The notes under the pieces are model-generated. The model saw only the letters and a list, made by a program, of their open reading frames with translations. It made no database searches and was not told where the DNA came from. This document shows positions 26,601-33,016 of a DNA stretch of 53,218 nucleotides, one piece after another; position 1 is the stretch's first letter; every line of letters begins with the position of its first letter. The position numbers and the translations under genes were made by a program. This stretch comes from Achromobacter ruhlandii (GTDB taxonomy: Bacteria; Pseudomonadota; Gammaproteobacteria; Burkholderiales; Burkholderiaceae_B). The stretch lies in the NCBI RefSeq assembly GCF_902859695.1, contig NZ_CADIJL010000040.1, positions 1 to 53,218 of the forward strand, given 5' to 3'.

Positions 26601-29600
26601 CGGACAGCGACAGGCTGGCTCCTAGCCGCTGGCTCATCCGGCCGGTGACGGCATTCTCCTGGAACAACGGCGGGGTCCACAGCATCAGCGCGTCACCGAA
26701 GCTGTCCGCCCGCGGATCCAAGGCATCGGGCCTGGCGCGATAGACCGGCATCGTCACGTCCAGCGCTATGCCGTCCGCAACCGTCAACCCCCGCGCGCCG
26801 TTGATGTCGTAGCGCGCAAACCCGCGCTGGAACAGGTCGCCGCGCAACACCAGGCCGTCGGCGCCGGCCTCGGCGTCCATGGCATCGCTGATCAACACCC
26901 GGCTGGCATCCACGCGCAGGGTGCCGCCGCCGTTGACGCCGTAACCATAGACTGCGCCGGCCAGCGACACGCCCACGGGTCCCGGACCGGGCACGCTACC
27001 GTTCAGCGTCACCTGCTCCAGCGCCACGTCGCCGCCCTTGCCACCGCTCAGCCTGCCCTTGACGTCCAAAGTCGCGTCCGAACGCGCATCCAGCACACTG
27101 CCCGCCGCCACAGTGACCGCGCCGGTGCCGCGCAGCGCGATCTGGCCGCCATTGCGCCAGGCCAGCGCATCGGCGTCTTCCGGCGCGCGCCGCAGATTGG
27201 CCCACGGGCCGCTGACATCGATGCTGACGCCGGGCGCCACCTCGACCCGCGCCGAGGTGTTGGCGGGCGGCGCCAGGAAAACCTCGCGCTCAACGCTCTG
27301 CAGCACATTGCCAGCAGCCACGCGGCCGCCGCGCGCCGTCAGGTTGCCCTGGATGGACACGTTCGGCGCGTACAGTTCGATCAGGCCGCCGGTGGCGACC
27401 CGCGCATCCTGCCCGACCGTCACGTCCTGCGCCGCCACGGCGGTAATCTGGCCAAGGCCCGCGCGGCTCAGCGCCGCGGCATCGAGCCACACGCTGTCGC
27501 GGCGATCGGCCGGCATGGCGCCGTCCAGCCCAAGCCGGTCGGCCAGCGGCGCCGTCGCTCCGGCAAACAGGATCTGGCTGGCCGCGGCCGCCAGGTCGTA
27601 CCCCCAGGCGGTCGTCGTTCCACTGGTGATCTGGCGCGCCACATAGCGGCCGACGATCAATTGACCCGCCTGCGCCCGCGCCAGCTGCGACTGCTGGTAG
27701 CCGGTCTGCTGCCGCAGGCCCGCCTCCACCGCCTGTCGCGCCTGCGTCTGGCGCTCGCCCTGGAAGGCTTCGCCGACGATACCGCCTTCCATCACCGCGG
27801 TACGCGTGCCGATGACCAGGCGGCCCGCGTCGCGTCCGGCCGTATAGCCGTCTTCGTAGCGCTGCCGGGGCGCCAGCAAGGCGTTGTAGAAATAGCGATT
27901 GGCGTTCTGGCCCCAGCGCGCGTGGATGTCTTCAAAGCCGCGATACAGTCCTTTGTATAGCAGGTCGCCGGGCGCGCGCGAGACTTCGTACAGGCGGCCG
28001 TCCTCGCCCCGCAGCCAGCTCTGGCGGATGTTGCCGCTTGCCACATCCAGGGTCCCGCCCGAGATGTTGATGAGCGACCCCTGCCGGGCGACCAGCTCGC
28101 CGCCCTCCACCGTCACCGTGCCGCCGATCGCCGCCCACTCGCCGATGCCGTGGCGCTCGGTGCCCAGGTAGCCACCCACTTCCAGCAGCCCGCCGGCGGT
28201 GTACCAACGCTCGCGCTCGTAGCCGTTCACGCCCTTGGCCACCTGCACGAGCGCGCGGCGGTCGACCCAGATTTCGCTGTTGTTCAAGGTCTTGCCGTCG
28301 CGGTTGACCGGCGCGTCGCGCAATTCGTTGCCCTGGATGTTGATCTTGAGGTTGTTGGATTCCATCGTCACCCTGACGCCGACCGCGCCGGCCACGTCCA
28401 GCAACGCGCCATCGTTAAGCAGCGTGCGGCGATTGGCCGAGATGGCGATCTGGCCGCCAGTGGCCAGCGCCAGCGCGCCGTCCTGGGCCTCGACCGTGCC
28501 GCCGCTGGTCACCTCGATGCGCGACTGGTCGCGGCGATCGGGCAAGGCGCTCAGGTGATCGAAGGCCTGGCCCGCGGTCCGATGGTTGTCGCCCTCCTCA
28601 GCGGCCGGGCGCGCCAGCGTGTCGCGCTGCGCATCCAGCGCGAGACTGCCATCGTTGTCGATCAGGATGGCGGTGGCGGAATCAGGGCCGAACACGACGC
28701 TGCCGCTGGCGTCGCCGCTCGAGTTCAGCAGATGCACCGTGCCGCGCGTGGTCACCGACGTGGTGGACATGGCCACGCCTTGCTGGCGGACCTCGTGTCC
28801 GGTCAGCGTGATGTCGCCCAGGGGCGACTGGATCAGGCCGGTATTGGCCGCCACGCCTGCCTGACTGCCCGTATTGCGCCGCGCCGAGACCTCGTTGCCG
28901 CGCGTGGTGGAACGGACGTTGGCGTCCGATCCCAGGCCGCGGCGAATGATGAAGGTATCGCCCGCCGCCAGCACGGTCTGGCCGCTCGGAGTGGTGATCT
29001 GGCCGGCGTTATGGGCCTCGCGTCCCAACAGCAGGACGTAACCGCCGCCTTGGGTGACGCCGCTGGGCCTGGCGGTCTGGATGCGCGCGCCGGCCTCGAC
29101 GCGCACGTCGCCGGTGGCGTTGCTGGCCCGGGCGCCATCGCCCTGGCCGACCAGGTCGTTGCCGAAGCTGGGCGTAAAACGCTCGTTGGCGCTCTCGCCC
29201 GTCTTGGCGCTATACAGGCCGCTGCGGAACTGGGCGTCGCTCATGCCCACCGCGGCGGCGACCAGGTTGCGGGTGTTGACCTGGCTGGAGCCGCTGAAAA
29301 CGATGCCGTTGCGGTTGACGATCATGACGGTGCCGGGCGCTTCGATCCTGCCCTGGATCTGGCTGGCGCGCGCGCGCGGGTCGTTGACCCGGTTCAGCAC
29401 CGACCACGAGCTTGCCTGCTGCTTGAACGATACCGTGGTGTCGCGGCCGACGTTGAAGGTCTCCCAATTCAGGATGGCCTTGTCGACGGTCTGGTCAACC
29501 GTCACGACGGTGCGCCCGTCTCGTGCGGACTGCGAGGCGGGCGTCAACGGACGCGCATTGACCCACCCGGCCGTCAGCGGATTGGTGTCGACCTTCAAGC

Positions 29601-30000
29601 CGCCTTCGCCCATGCCGTCCGGTACCGCCGACGCTTGACTCATCGCGGCCTGGCGCGCGGCGGCCTGGGCCGCCTGCTGCGCCGCGATCGCCGCCGCGCC
29701 CCGATTCAGGTTGGCGAGCGAACGCTGCAACTGCTGGTCGGCGCGCTGCTGGTCGCGCAGCGTCGACGGAATGCCCGCCAACCCGCCGCCGGGCAGGCGC
29801 CCGGTCGCCGCGGTTTGCGCCTGGGTGGCGCGCTTGTCCGAAAACCAGCCGGATCCGAACGCCGCCGGCCCGGCCGCCCACGCTGGCGTTGCCGACAGGG
29901 CCAACAGCAGCGCGTGCATGGCTGGCGACAGCCGGAATGCGGGGTTGCCCCGTTGCCTGCCGTTGCCACGTCGGATTGCGCTACCTGTCTGCTGGTTCAT
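17695..30000 (-). CDS. Giant filamentous-haemagglutinin-like exoprotein (TpsA/PdtA-like), 4101 aa
   Basis: The largest gene in the window. From the ATG at 30000 it has an extended Arg-rich signal region ending MHALLLALSATPAWA (about 28-42). A TPS/haemagglutination-activity domain follows at about 160-330: TVVTVDQTVDKAILNWETF, then MIVNRNGIVFSGSSQVNTRN. Thousands of residues of Gly/Ala/Val-rich beta-helix-like repeats come next, and a C-terminal DUF3739-type region lies at about 3600-4000 (QTLYGGSIHLMAPGGQM). Such proteins are secreted adhesins, normally exported by a TpsB barrel. No TpsB gene is present in the window. Size and context match PdtA of P. aeruginosa. The frame is uninterrupted. 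A conserved 41-bp block lies 139 nt upstream. Confidence 0.9.
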   Translation of the reverse strand: MNQQTGSAIRRGNGRQRGNPAFRLSPAMHALLLALSATPAWAAGPAAFGSGWFSDKRATQAQTAATGRLPGGGLAGIPSTLRDQQRADQQLQRSLANLNRGAAAIAAQQAAQAAARQAAMSQASAVPDGMGEGGLKVDTNPLTAGWVNARPLTPASQSARDGRTVVTVDQTVDKAILNWETFNVGRDTTVSFKQQASSWSVLNRVNDPRARASQIQGRIEAPGTVMIVNRNGIVFSGSSQVNTRNLVAAAVGMSDAQFRSGLYSAKTGESANERFTPSFGNDLVGQGDGARASNATGDVRVEAGARIQTARPSGVTQGGGYVLLLGREAHNAGQITTPSGQTVLAAGDTFIIRRGLGSDANVRSTTRGNEVSARRNTGSQAGVAANTGLIQSPLGDITLTGHEVRQQGVAMSTTSVTTRGTVHLLNSSGDASGSVVFGPDSATAILIDNDGSLALDAQRDTLARPAAEEGDNHRTAGQAFDHLSALPDRRDQSRIEVTSGGTVEAQDGALALATGGQIAISANRRTLLNDGALLDVAGAVGVRVTMESNNLKINIQGNELRDAPVNRDGKTLNNSEIWVDRRALVQVAKGVNGYERERWYTAGGLLEVGGYLGTERHGIGEWAAIGGTVTVEGGELVARQGSLINISGGTLDVASGNIRQSWLRGEDGRLYEVSRAPGDLLYKGLYRGFEDIHARWGQNANRYFYNALLAPRQRYEDGYTAGRDAGRLVIGTRTAVMEGGIVGEAFQGERQTQARQAVEAGLRQQTGYQQSQLARAQAGQLIVGRYVARQITSGTTTAWGYDLAAAASQILFAGATAPLADRLGLDGAMPADRRDSVWLDAAALSRAGLGQITAVAAQDVTVGQDARVATGGLIELYAPNVSIQGNLTARGGRVAAGNVLQSVEREVFLAPPANTSARVEVAPGVSIDVSGPWANLRRAPEDADALAWRNGGQIALRGTGAVTVAAGSVLDARSDATLDVKGRLSGGKGGDVALEQVTLNGSVPGPGPVGVSLAGAVYGYGVNGGGTLRVDASRVLISDAMDAEAGADGLVLRGDLFQRGFARYDINGARGLTVADGIALDVTMPVYRARPDALDPRADSFGDALMLWTPPLFQENAVTGRMSQRLGASLSLSAFVAATPQTVGALRIGQDAMVRVDPGQTIRLQSRGLMRVQGTLQAPGGQIVVARGADDQGATAQLGGLPNSVWIESGARLDVGGIAATAVDARGRRYGKQLDGGRIAIDGEFVVIRPGAVLEASGSAMTVDINVDDGAGAGPRRVGGKGGEIALAAAAGLYLDGAMQAAAGGASAAGGALSLKLETPLYATGTQQPLLRPRELRISQTAGESLLPADVTPETAALDYGLGRIGMDQIAAGGFGDVSLYARDLLTFDGDVTLRARQSISLYQGALGNTRAGATVSIIAPYVLLSGRTSLAPAIVQQVEATLNAWKPSALPGAALFEVDADQIDIRNRVNAGMSGAVRLGGGSQLAIERRGYDNVALRSRGDLRFLATAGATDIPLSGQNDTSTVLTAGNLLLAAQRVYPATGAKGLAVAGWRGVGMPYDANAVLRIEGVAGARAAAAPLSVFGALTLNAPNVEQGGNVFAPLGRIVMGIGINGDTRQVRLLPGSLTSVSAAGLTVPYGGTVDGLSYLYQGAPVEAVGVGGTNIFQVVRGISLLGGSIAVDAGAVIDLSGGGTLAGAGFISGRGGSTDPLFHPLPRFDAATGKFDLPALSDRPVYAIMPSLADGYAPAAPRDEASGYAGSRPRAGETITIGAGVPGLPAGTYTLLPSYYALLPGAYRVELGQGALAGNASTLRGGSWSVAAVRGLSNTGTVDAMPRQALVTPGDVLRRHAQYNEMDYSAFVLAEAARSGQPRPMLPADAAALEFNYRNLPGATQALRFDGQARFTPAKDGYGGQLLVRTNGAALEIVSDTSTSTGSPAAIALRDRDLNAVAASRLSLGGWTYQPVTTGDRRLGTTTASGGDVIVRAGAQLRAPEVLLIVDQAKSIVVERGATINTLGMGAAPYDARQGYQYGGAGGNNSILAISNGWLDFSNGLAAQSGRIELGACPTTACEGATRLYSDGTVVFGSNNLVLHDALRYGTRNLVVAASSLNAGGDAALADAMARGVLPAGLRLSQDLLRRLLDGDTSVGAPALERVIFSLRDSVNFFGNVNLSTLDAATGTSSLAQFVLNTPAIYGYGGAGDVATLSTDTLVWNGVANAEPGPIAAGGAGTGLGTLNLSARRIVLGDANGTLQVPHQQMRRQALGFASVRMDAAEQIAAGGEGSLEVYQSRGDYVDGKFQYQGGSLLLRTPMLTGGNGSVTRLTAGDLLQLTGTGAAPADAAAPWGATLTLQGGSVELDSAIVLPSGKLVAQAEHGLTLADGARLDLGGRAVTLGDQTRYGWGGDVELESRKGDIVQAAGSIIDLSARYNQAGRLTVTALDAGAGLIDLRGAIRGQSSGEYDAGGTLVPFEAGGIALRAQAIADFVALNQRLNEGGVTGSRAFQLKRGDLVIGNEIKARRVNIAVDGGSLTVNGVVDAGGAQVGSIRLSAQRDLIVNGLLDAHGTLLRVDSRGDIIDSPNRAVVELTATQGRLVLGANAAVDLRAGTGVAAGNGPGQHDGRARGTLDLNAPRQGADDVALDILGAPNVLGAERVSVNAFRRYDDAPLATAPDITGRTPQVITQAYLDQIDADSVAYMNAAQANAALGARLRGYALRPGVEIVSRGADGDLRVEGDLDLSNHRYGPDADRSDPARRGFGTAGVLLVRAKGDLNIYGSITDGFAPPLGTDDDVRAWRLIGRAGPDDANGVDVAGQSLILPRAVTLAGGTVFPNTETESLNFDLPIQPNTIKANARLPAQVELAQSLTLAVGTVLEADVRAADGTLYAKGSVLPAALTLTAGARLGAGMALNQAVAVRAFTVPKGTRLSIFNAPLALAADLPLAAGAYLPSGTDLRFNGSTVELRDLNADGVQGRIWAVAPMLGRGASSWSLRLAGGADLDSADTRALLPAFQLGDRGHVKLSDPHYLQDLSFGLLGESPIFSVIRTGRGDLDILAGGNFQQGSYYGIYTAGTPSDAVRDAQGNPILDALGRDAYNLPRAYDELMSQTDGYGSVLGAAAASYEPLVTGGQYGAWYPERGGDLLLNVQGDMRGAVRGLPSKFDGPDPRGAAPAPGSYPGYWLWRQGGPGIGQQAAWWINFGTYLPSPYFSTFYTPGLSVEGFTGFGTLGGGNLSVSVGGDAGVLSQPVALLNSYPTVQGLVLAVGSTGRITPDGKRVSTGGGDLSLRVGGALNPLKTSSGDAINDISGPYSDLNGVLTNLRGAIKVEARSIGRVDPLYGATDRSDARGLDPLRPTLAAPSGGPAIVAGDATVALNARGDLVLGGVGDAGRMYQLSATPFVHEGVEQPGGAYSWFSLWSARTALELFAAGGALTPIAAAHNDNAAFKNAYEYSASAYANVFAYPSRVSAVAASGSIFYHASSANAGTEWSFAPGSQGRVEMLARGGLYGGGYRTGMSGADPTLIAVPERPAYQATWNDGAVNAGNAVGQEGSLLAFGTDSAAGRPALTAAGTARFHAGGDIVGLYAGGTITTKDGTEYHAARPVSIQAGGDIVNLKALILNQQPNDVSRIVAGRDILYANVDVAGPGWLEVSAGRNLTQEDKGRLTSLGMIDGRQTTGGGGAGIVASAGGQGDYAAFARRYLDPANRADPGQPLAGQPGKTVKTYEGELLDWLRTQHGYGGGADQARVYFDALPTAQQRVFLRQVYYAELTAGGREYNDPTGPRAGSYARGRQAIAELYPVTGADGQPIRYQGDITLFGGSGIQTLYGGSIHLMAPGGQMVFGVEGMAPPSTAGIITQGAGDIQMYAKGSILLGQSRVMTTFGGNILGWSAEGDINSGRGSKSTVVYTPQRRLYDDVGNVTLSPTVPSTGAGIATLDPIPEVPPGDVDLVAPLGTIDAGEAGIRFSGNVNLAALQVVNAANVVGQGKTTGVPALAAVNVAALTSASAAAAGATQGAQETTRQQQAAARRNLPSIISVQILGYGSEPVSGAGAPGASAPAGGNPPAGAATQGYDPRSIFQMVGNGELDAAQKARLTEPEQRGLSGG

Positions 30001-30138
30001 GCCGTATCTCTGGTCCTGGGTATGCGCCGCTGCGGAAGGCGGCTGTCGATATGGGGCCGGCGGCGGGCCAGGCGCGCTCGCGGCGTGCGCGAACGCGCGG
30101 CAAAGGGCCGCGACACCGGTCATGATGTGTCCGCCAGA

Positions 30139-30179
30139 TGACAGCGGCGGGAAAAAAGGTGTGGAGTGGCGTAACAGTG
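30139..30179 (-). promoter_or_regulatory. Conserved 41-bp block upstream of the FHA-like gene
   Basis: 36 of 41 positions are identical to a block at 32901-32941 upstream of the first DING gene, at a similar distance from the start codon (139 and 130 nt). On the minus strand it ends in CTGTCAT, a perfect PhoB half-site, followed after 4 nt by CGGACAC (5 of 7). The core contains CTCCACACC and a T6 tract. It is likely a shared regulatory element. Confidence 0.65.
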
Positions 30180-30190
30180 CGACGCCCGCC

Positions 30191-31405
30191 TCAGCCCCGG
30201 CCGGCGACATCGCCGCACACGGTCGGGTTGCCGAGGTTCAGCCGCGCCGGCGTCCCCGCAAGACTGACGAACGTGCCCAGCAGGCGGGTCCGCATGACCA
30301 CGGGCAATGGCACCAGTTGATGGCGGGAGATGGCCGCGGGATCGTCATACAGCCGTTTCAGGAACAGCCGCATGGCGCCCGTCGCAAGGGCGTCGGTGTA
30401 GCACTGGCTCAGCACCAGGTTGGTGGAGCCGGCGATGGGGTAGCCGCGTTGCGGATCCGGATGGATCCGCACCCAGTTCGCCGGGTTGCCCGGGTTGTCC
30501 GGCGCCAACCAGCCCGCCGATCCCGGTCCGCGCGCCAGCACCGGGCCATCGGGCAGCATTGGCGCGCCGCTGGATTCCATTGCGGCAATGACGTTGGCGG
30601 GCGTTGGCAGATAGGCCACGCCGTCGTGCGCGTTGACCAGCCAGGCCTGTTTCAATCCGGCGGTATAGGCGGGGTCCGGACCGATATAGGTAATGGCCGA
30701 GACATTGCCCGCCATCGCCGCCGCGGCGCCGCCATCGCCGACCGCCGCGACGAAGTGTGACGGTAGCGGCCCTGGGGGAAACTCGTCCCGGAATACATCC
30801 TTGCCGGCGAACCGCATGGGACCGTCTGTTCCACACACGGCGCCCAGATGACGGGTCAGCAGCCCGGTGGTGCCACTGCCGTCGGCGCGGTAGACCAGTT
30901 TGAATGCGTCCAGCGACGGCGCAACCGCGACACCCAGCTGACTCCAGCGAGCGGCGGCGCCCGAGAAGATCGCGCAGAGCTGTTGATGGCTCAGCGTAAC
31001 GGGCACCGAAGGGCCCTTGTAGGAAATGGTGATCGGCACGTAGGCGACCGGTATCTGGATCAGCGGCCCATGGCTGCCCGGGTCGCCCTGCCGGCCCCAG
31101 CCCCGCGTCAGGTAGTCGGCGATCTGCGCCTGCGTCAGCGAGGTTTCGCTGCCGACCCAATGGACCGGGCCGGCCCGGCCGAATGCGTCCGCGGCATTGA
31201 GCAGGAAGGCGCGCAGTCCGGCAGGACTGTCCACGGCCACGTAGGGCAGCAACGCCGGCGTGGGGAAATTGGCGATGGCATCCTGGTACAGCGGCAAGGG
31301 CGCGCCGGCCCCGCCCGAGACGATCGTCTGCCCGACCGCGATACCGCTGACGCAGGCCTGGGTAAGCAGGCATGGCAGCGCGATTCGGGAAATGTACTTG
31401 GACAT
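30191..31405 (-). CDS. DING/PstS-like secreted phosphate-binding protein (divergent copy)
   Basis: 404 aa. The signal peptide ends near residue 25 (GIAV-G|Q). The protein then follows the DING family pattern: TIVSGGAGAPLPLYQDAI, VHWVGSE, LCAIFSG, RADGSGTTGLL, GYPIAGSTNLVLSQCYTD and a C-terminal TVCGD. It keeps four mature cysteines in the same places as its neighbour, so two disulfides are likely. The phosphate-loop motif GGATLP is changed to GGAGAP, and ESSGTT is changed to DGSGTT, so its ligand affinity may differ. It lies after the first DING gene, beyond a terminator. DING proteins bind phosphate in the periplasm or outside the cell and are known T2SS cargo in P. aeruginosa. Confidence 0.88.
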   Translation of the reverse strand: MSKYISRIALPCLLTQACVSGIAVGQTIVSGGAGAPLPLYQDAIANFPTPALLPYVAVDSPAGLRAFLLNAADAFGRAGPVHWVGSETSLTQAQIADYLTRGWGRQGDPGSHGPLIQIPVAYVPITISYKGPSVPVTLSHQQLCAIFSGAAARWSQLGVAVAPSLDAFKLVYRADGSGTTGLLTRHLGAVCGTDGPMRFAGKDVFRDEFPPGPLPSHFVAAVGDGGAAAAMAGNVSAITYIGPDPAYTAGLKQAWLVNAHDGVAYLPTPANVIAAMESSGAPMLPDGPVLARGPGSAGWLAPDNPGNPANWVRIHPDPQRGYPIAGSTNLVLSQCYTDALATGAMRLFLKRLYDDPAAISRHQLVPLPVVMRTRLLGTFVSLAGTPARLNLGNPTVCGDVAGRG

Positions 31406-31457
31406 GACGGACTCCGGACTCCAGGCGCTTGGAGGCGCATATCGCGACGCCCTGGAA

Positions 31458-31494
31458 AAAGGGCGAAGCCCCGGATTCCGGCTGCTTCGCCCTG
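31458..31494 (-). terminator. Rho-independent terminator after the first DING gene
   Basis: Stem GGGCGAAGC / GCTTCGCCC (31463-31471 with 31486-31494), a 14-nt loop that can itself pair through CCGG arms, and a T5 tract on the minus strand (31462-31458). It lies between the two DING genes and would reduce expression of the second relative to the first. Confidence 0.82.
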
Positions 31495-31535
31495 CTGTGC
31501 CGTGATGGCTTCCTATCTACTGCGAGACCGCGCAA

Positions 31536-32771
31536 TCAACCACGGCCGGCGTAGCTGCCGCACACCGTCGCGTTGTTGATGTTCAGGTTAGCGTTGGTGC
31601 CGTTGATGAAGGCAGCCAGCACGCGGGTACGGTTCGCCGGGGTCAGCGGAACCAGCTTGTGCTGGTCGATCCTGCCGGGGTTGCTGCCACCGACGGTCGA
31701 GTTGGCGGTCGAGTAGTGCGTGGTCAGGAAGTTCTTGATCGCCGTGGCCACGGCCGCGTCGGTGTAGCACTGGCTGAACACGAAGTTGGTGTAGCCCACG
31801 ATCGGGTAGCCCGAACCCGGGTTGACCGTCGAGCGCACCCAGTTGAACGGATTGGCCTGGTTGTTCGTGTCGGTCCAGTTGGCGCCAGCCGGGTCGCGTT
31901 GCACGACACCGGTGGCCAGCGGCAAGGCGGCGGCGCTGCCCAGGGCGGTGCTGACGTTGGCCGAGGTCGGCGCGTACGCCGTGTTGTTGTTCTTGTTGAT
32001 CAGCGAGGCCTGCTCGAGCGCGACCGTGAACGCGGGGTCCGGGCTCAGGTAGGTGATGGCCGAGGCCTGGGCGTTGATGGCCGTGGCCACGCCGCCGCTG
32101 CCGGTGGCGGCGATGAAGTTGGCGGGCGGCGTGTTGCCCGGGAATTCCTGGGCGAAGGTGCTCTTGCCGCTGAAGGCGACGTTCGAATCGGTGTCGCAGA
32201 CGGCCTGCAGGTGGCGGGTCAGCAGTTCGGTGGTGCCGCTGCTTTCCGAACGGTAGATCACCGTGAAGGCGTCGGGCGCCGAACCGGAGGACACACCGAC
32301 GTCGCTCCACTTGGTGTACTTGCCCGACAGCACGCCGCACAGTTGCGCCTTGCTCAGCGTGACACCGGCCGCGGGGCCCTTGTAGGAGATCGTCACCGGC
32401 GTGCCCACCGACGGGATCTGGACCAGCGGGCCATGACCCGAGGTGTTGCCGATCTTGCCCAGGCCGGTCGTCAGGTAGTCGTTGATCTGCGTCTGCGTCA
32501 GGATCGAATCGCTGCCGATCCAGTGGACCACGCCGGTGCTGTCCAGCCCGACGGCGCTGTTGGTCAGGAACGCGGTCTTGCCCGCGCCGCTGCCCTTGCC
32601 GACGTAGGCCTTGAAGGTCGGCGCCGGAAAGTTGGTGATTTCGTCCTGGTACAGCGGCAGGGGCAGCGTCGCGCCGCCCGAAACCACGACCTGTTGCGCC
32701 AGGGCGGCGCCCGACAGGGACAGCATGCCGACCGCCGACAGCGCGGCGACCAGGGAATTGCGATTGAACAT
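31536..32771 (-). CDS. DING/PstS-like secreted phosphate-binding protein
   Basis: 411 aa. The signal peptide is MFNRNSLVAALSAVGMLSLS ending AALA|Q (25/26). The mature start QQVVVSGGATLPLPLYQDEI corresponds to the DINGGGATLPQ-LY start that names the family, although the literal DING tetrapeptide is absent. Family motifs follow: VHWIGSDS, LVQIPSV, LCGVLSGKY, YRSESSGTTELLTRHL, ITYLSPDP, GYPIVGYTNFVFSQCYTD and ATVCGSY. The phosphate-binding loops look intact. The Shine-Dalgarno sequence is AAGGAG. It is the first cargo gene after gspF and has the conserved 41-bp element 130 nt upstream, so it is predicted to be induced by phosphate starvation and exported by the T2SS. Confidence 0.93.
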   Translation of the reverse strand: MFNRNSLVAALSAVGMLSLSGAALAQQVVVSGGATLPLPLYQDEITNFPAPTFKAYVGKGSGAGKTAFLTNSAVGLDSTGVVHWIGSDSILTQTQINDYLTTGLGKIGNTSGHGPLVQIPSVGTPVTISYKGPAAGVTLSKAQLCGVLSGKYTKWSDVGVSSGSAPDAFTVIYRSESSGTTELLTRHLQAVCDTDSNVAFSGKSTFAQEFPGNTPPANFIAATGSGGVATAINAQASAITYLSPDPAFTVALEQASLINKNNNTAYAPTSANVSTALGSAAALPLATGVVQRDPAGANWTDTNNQANPFNWVRSTVNPGSGYPIVGYTNFVFSQCYTDAAVATAIKNFLTTHYSTANSTVGGSNPGRIDQHKLVPLTPANRTRVLAAFINGTNANLNINNATVCGSYAGRG

Positions 32772-32900
32772 GTCTTGCTCCTTGCACTCGTTTAGGAGAG
32801 AACTGCTTGTGGAGAAAAGAACGGATGGACCCGAGAACGCATCCGGCGGCACTCTGCAAAGGCCTGCCCGATGCGTTGAAGACATGTTGATCAAGCGAGG

Positions 32901-32941
32901 TGACAGCGACGGGAAAAAAGGTGTGGAGTGAGGTAAGAATG
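32901..32941 (-). promoter_or_regulatory. Conserved 41-bp block upstream of the first DING gene
   Basis: Sister of the block at 30139-30179 (36/41 identical). On the minus strand it reads CTCCACACC, a T6 run, CCCGTCG and then CTGTCAC, a perfect PhoB half-site. It occupies the gap between gspF and the DING gene, where a new promoter is needed. Confidence 0.65.
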
Positions 32942-33016
32942 TGCGGAGATGTAGGGAGTTCGCCGCCGCCGGCGGCCCGTGCCTGGCCCGCGGCTTCGGC
33001 GTTCGCGATACGGCGT

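Noticed and set aside
17674..30141. Long plus-strand open frames (for example 17674-21411 and 23230-26625) opposite the FHA-like gene
   Set aside because: They are Arg/Gly/Ala/His-rich translations without domains and run exactly antisense to a well-supported gene. High GC keeps the opposite frames open.
30139..32941. A conserved coding segment behind the 41-bp blocks (both can be read as HSTPFFP)
   Set aside because: The differences fall at first and second codon positions as well as third, so there is no sign of selection on a peptide; a DNA element explains it better.
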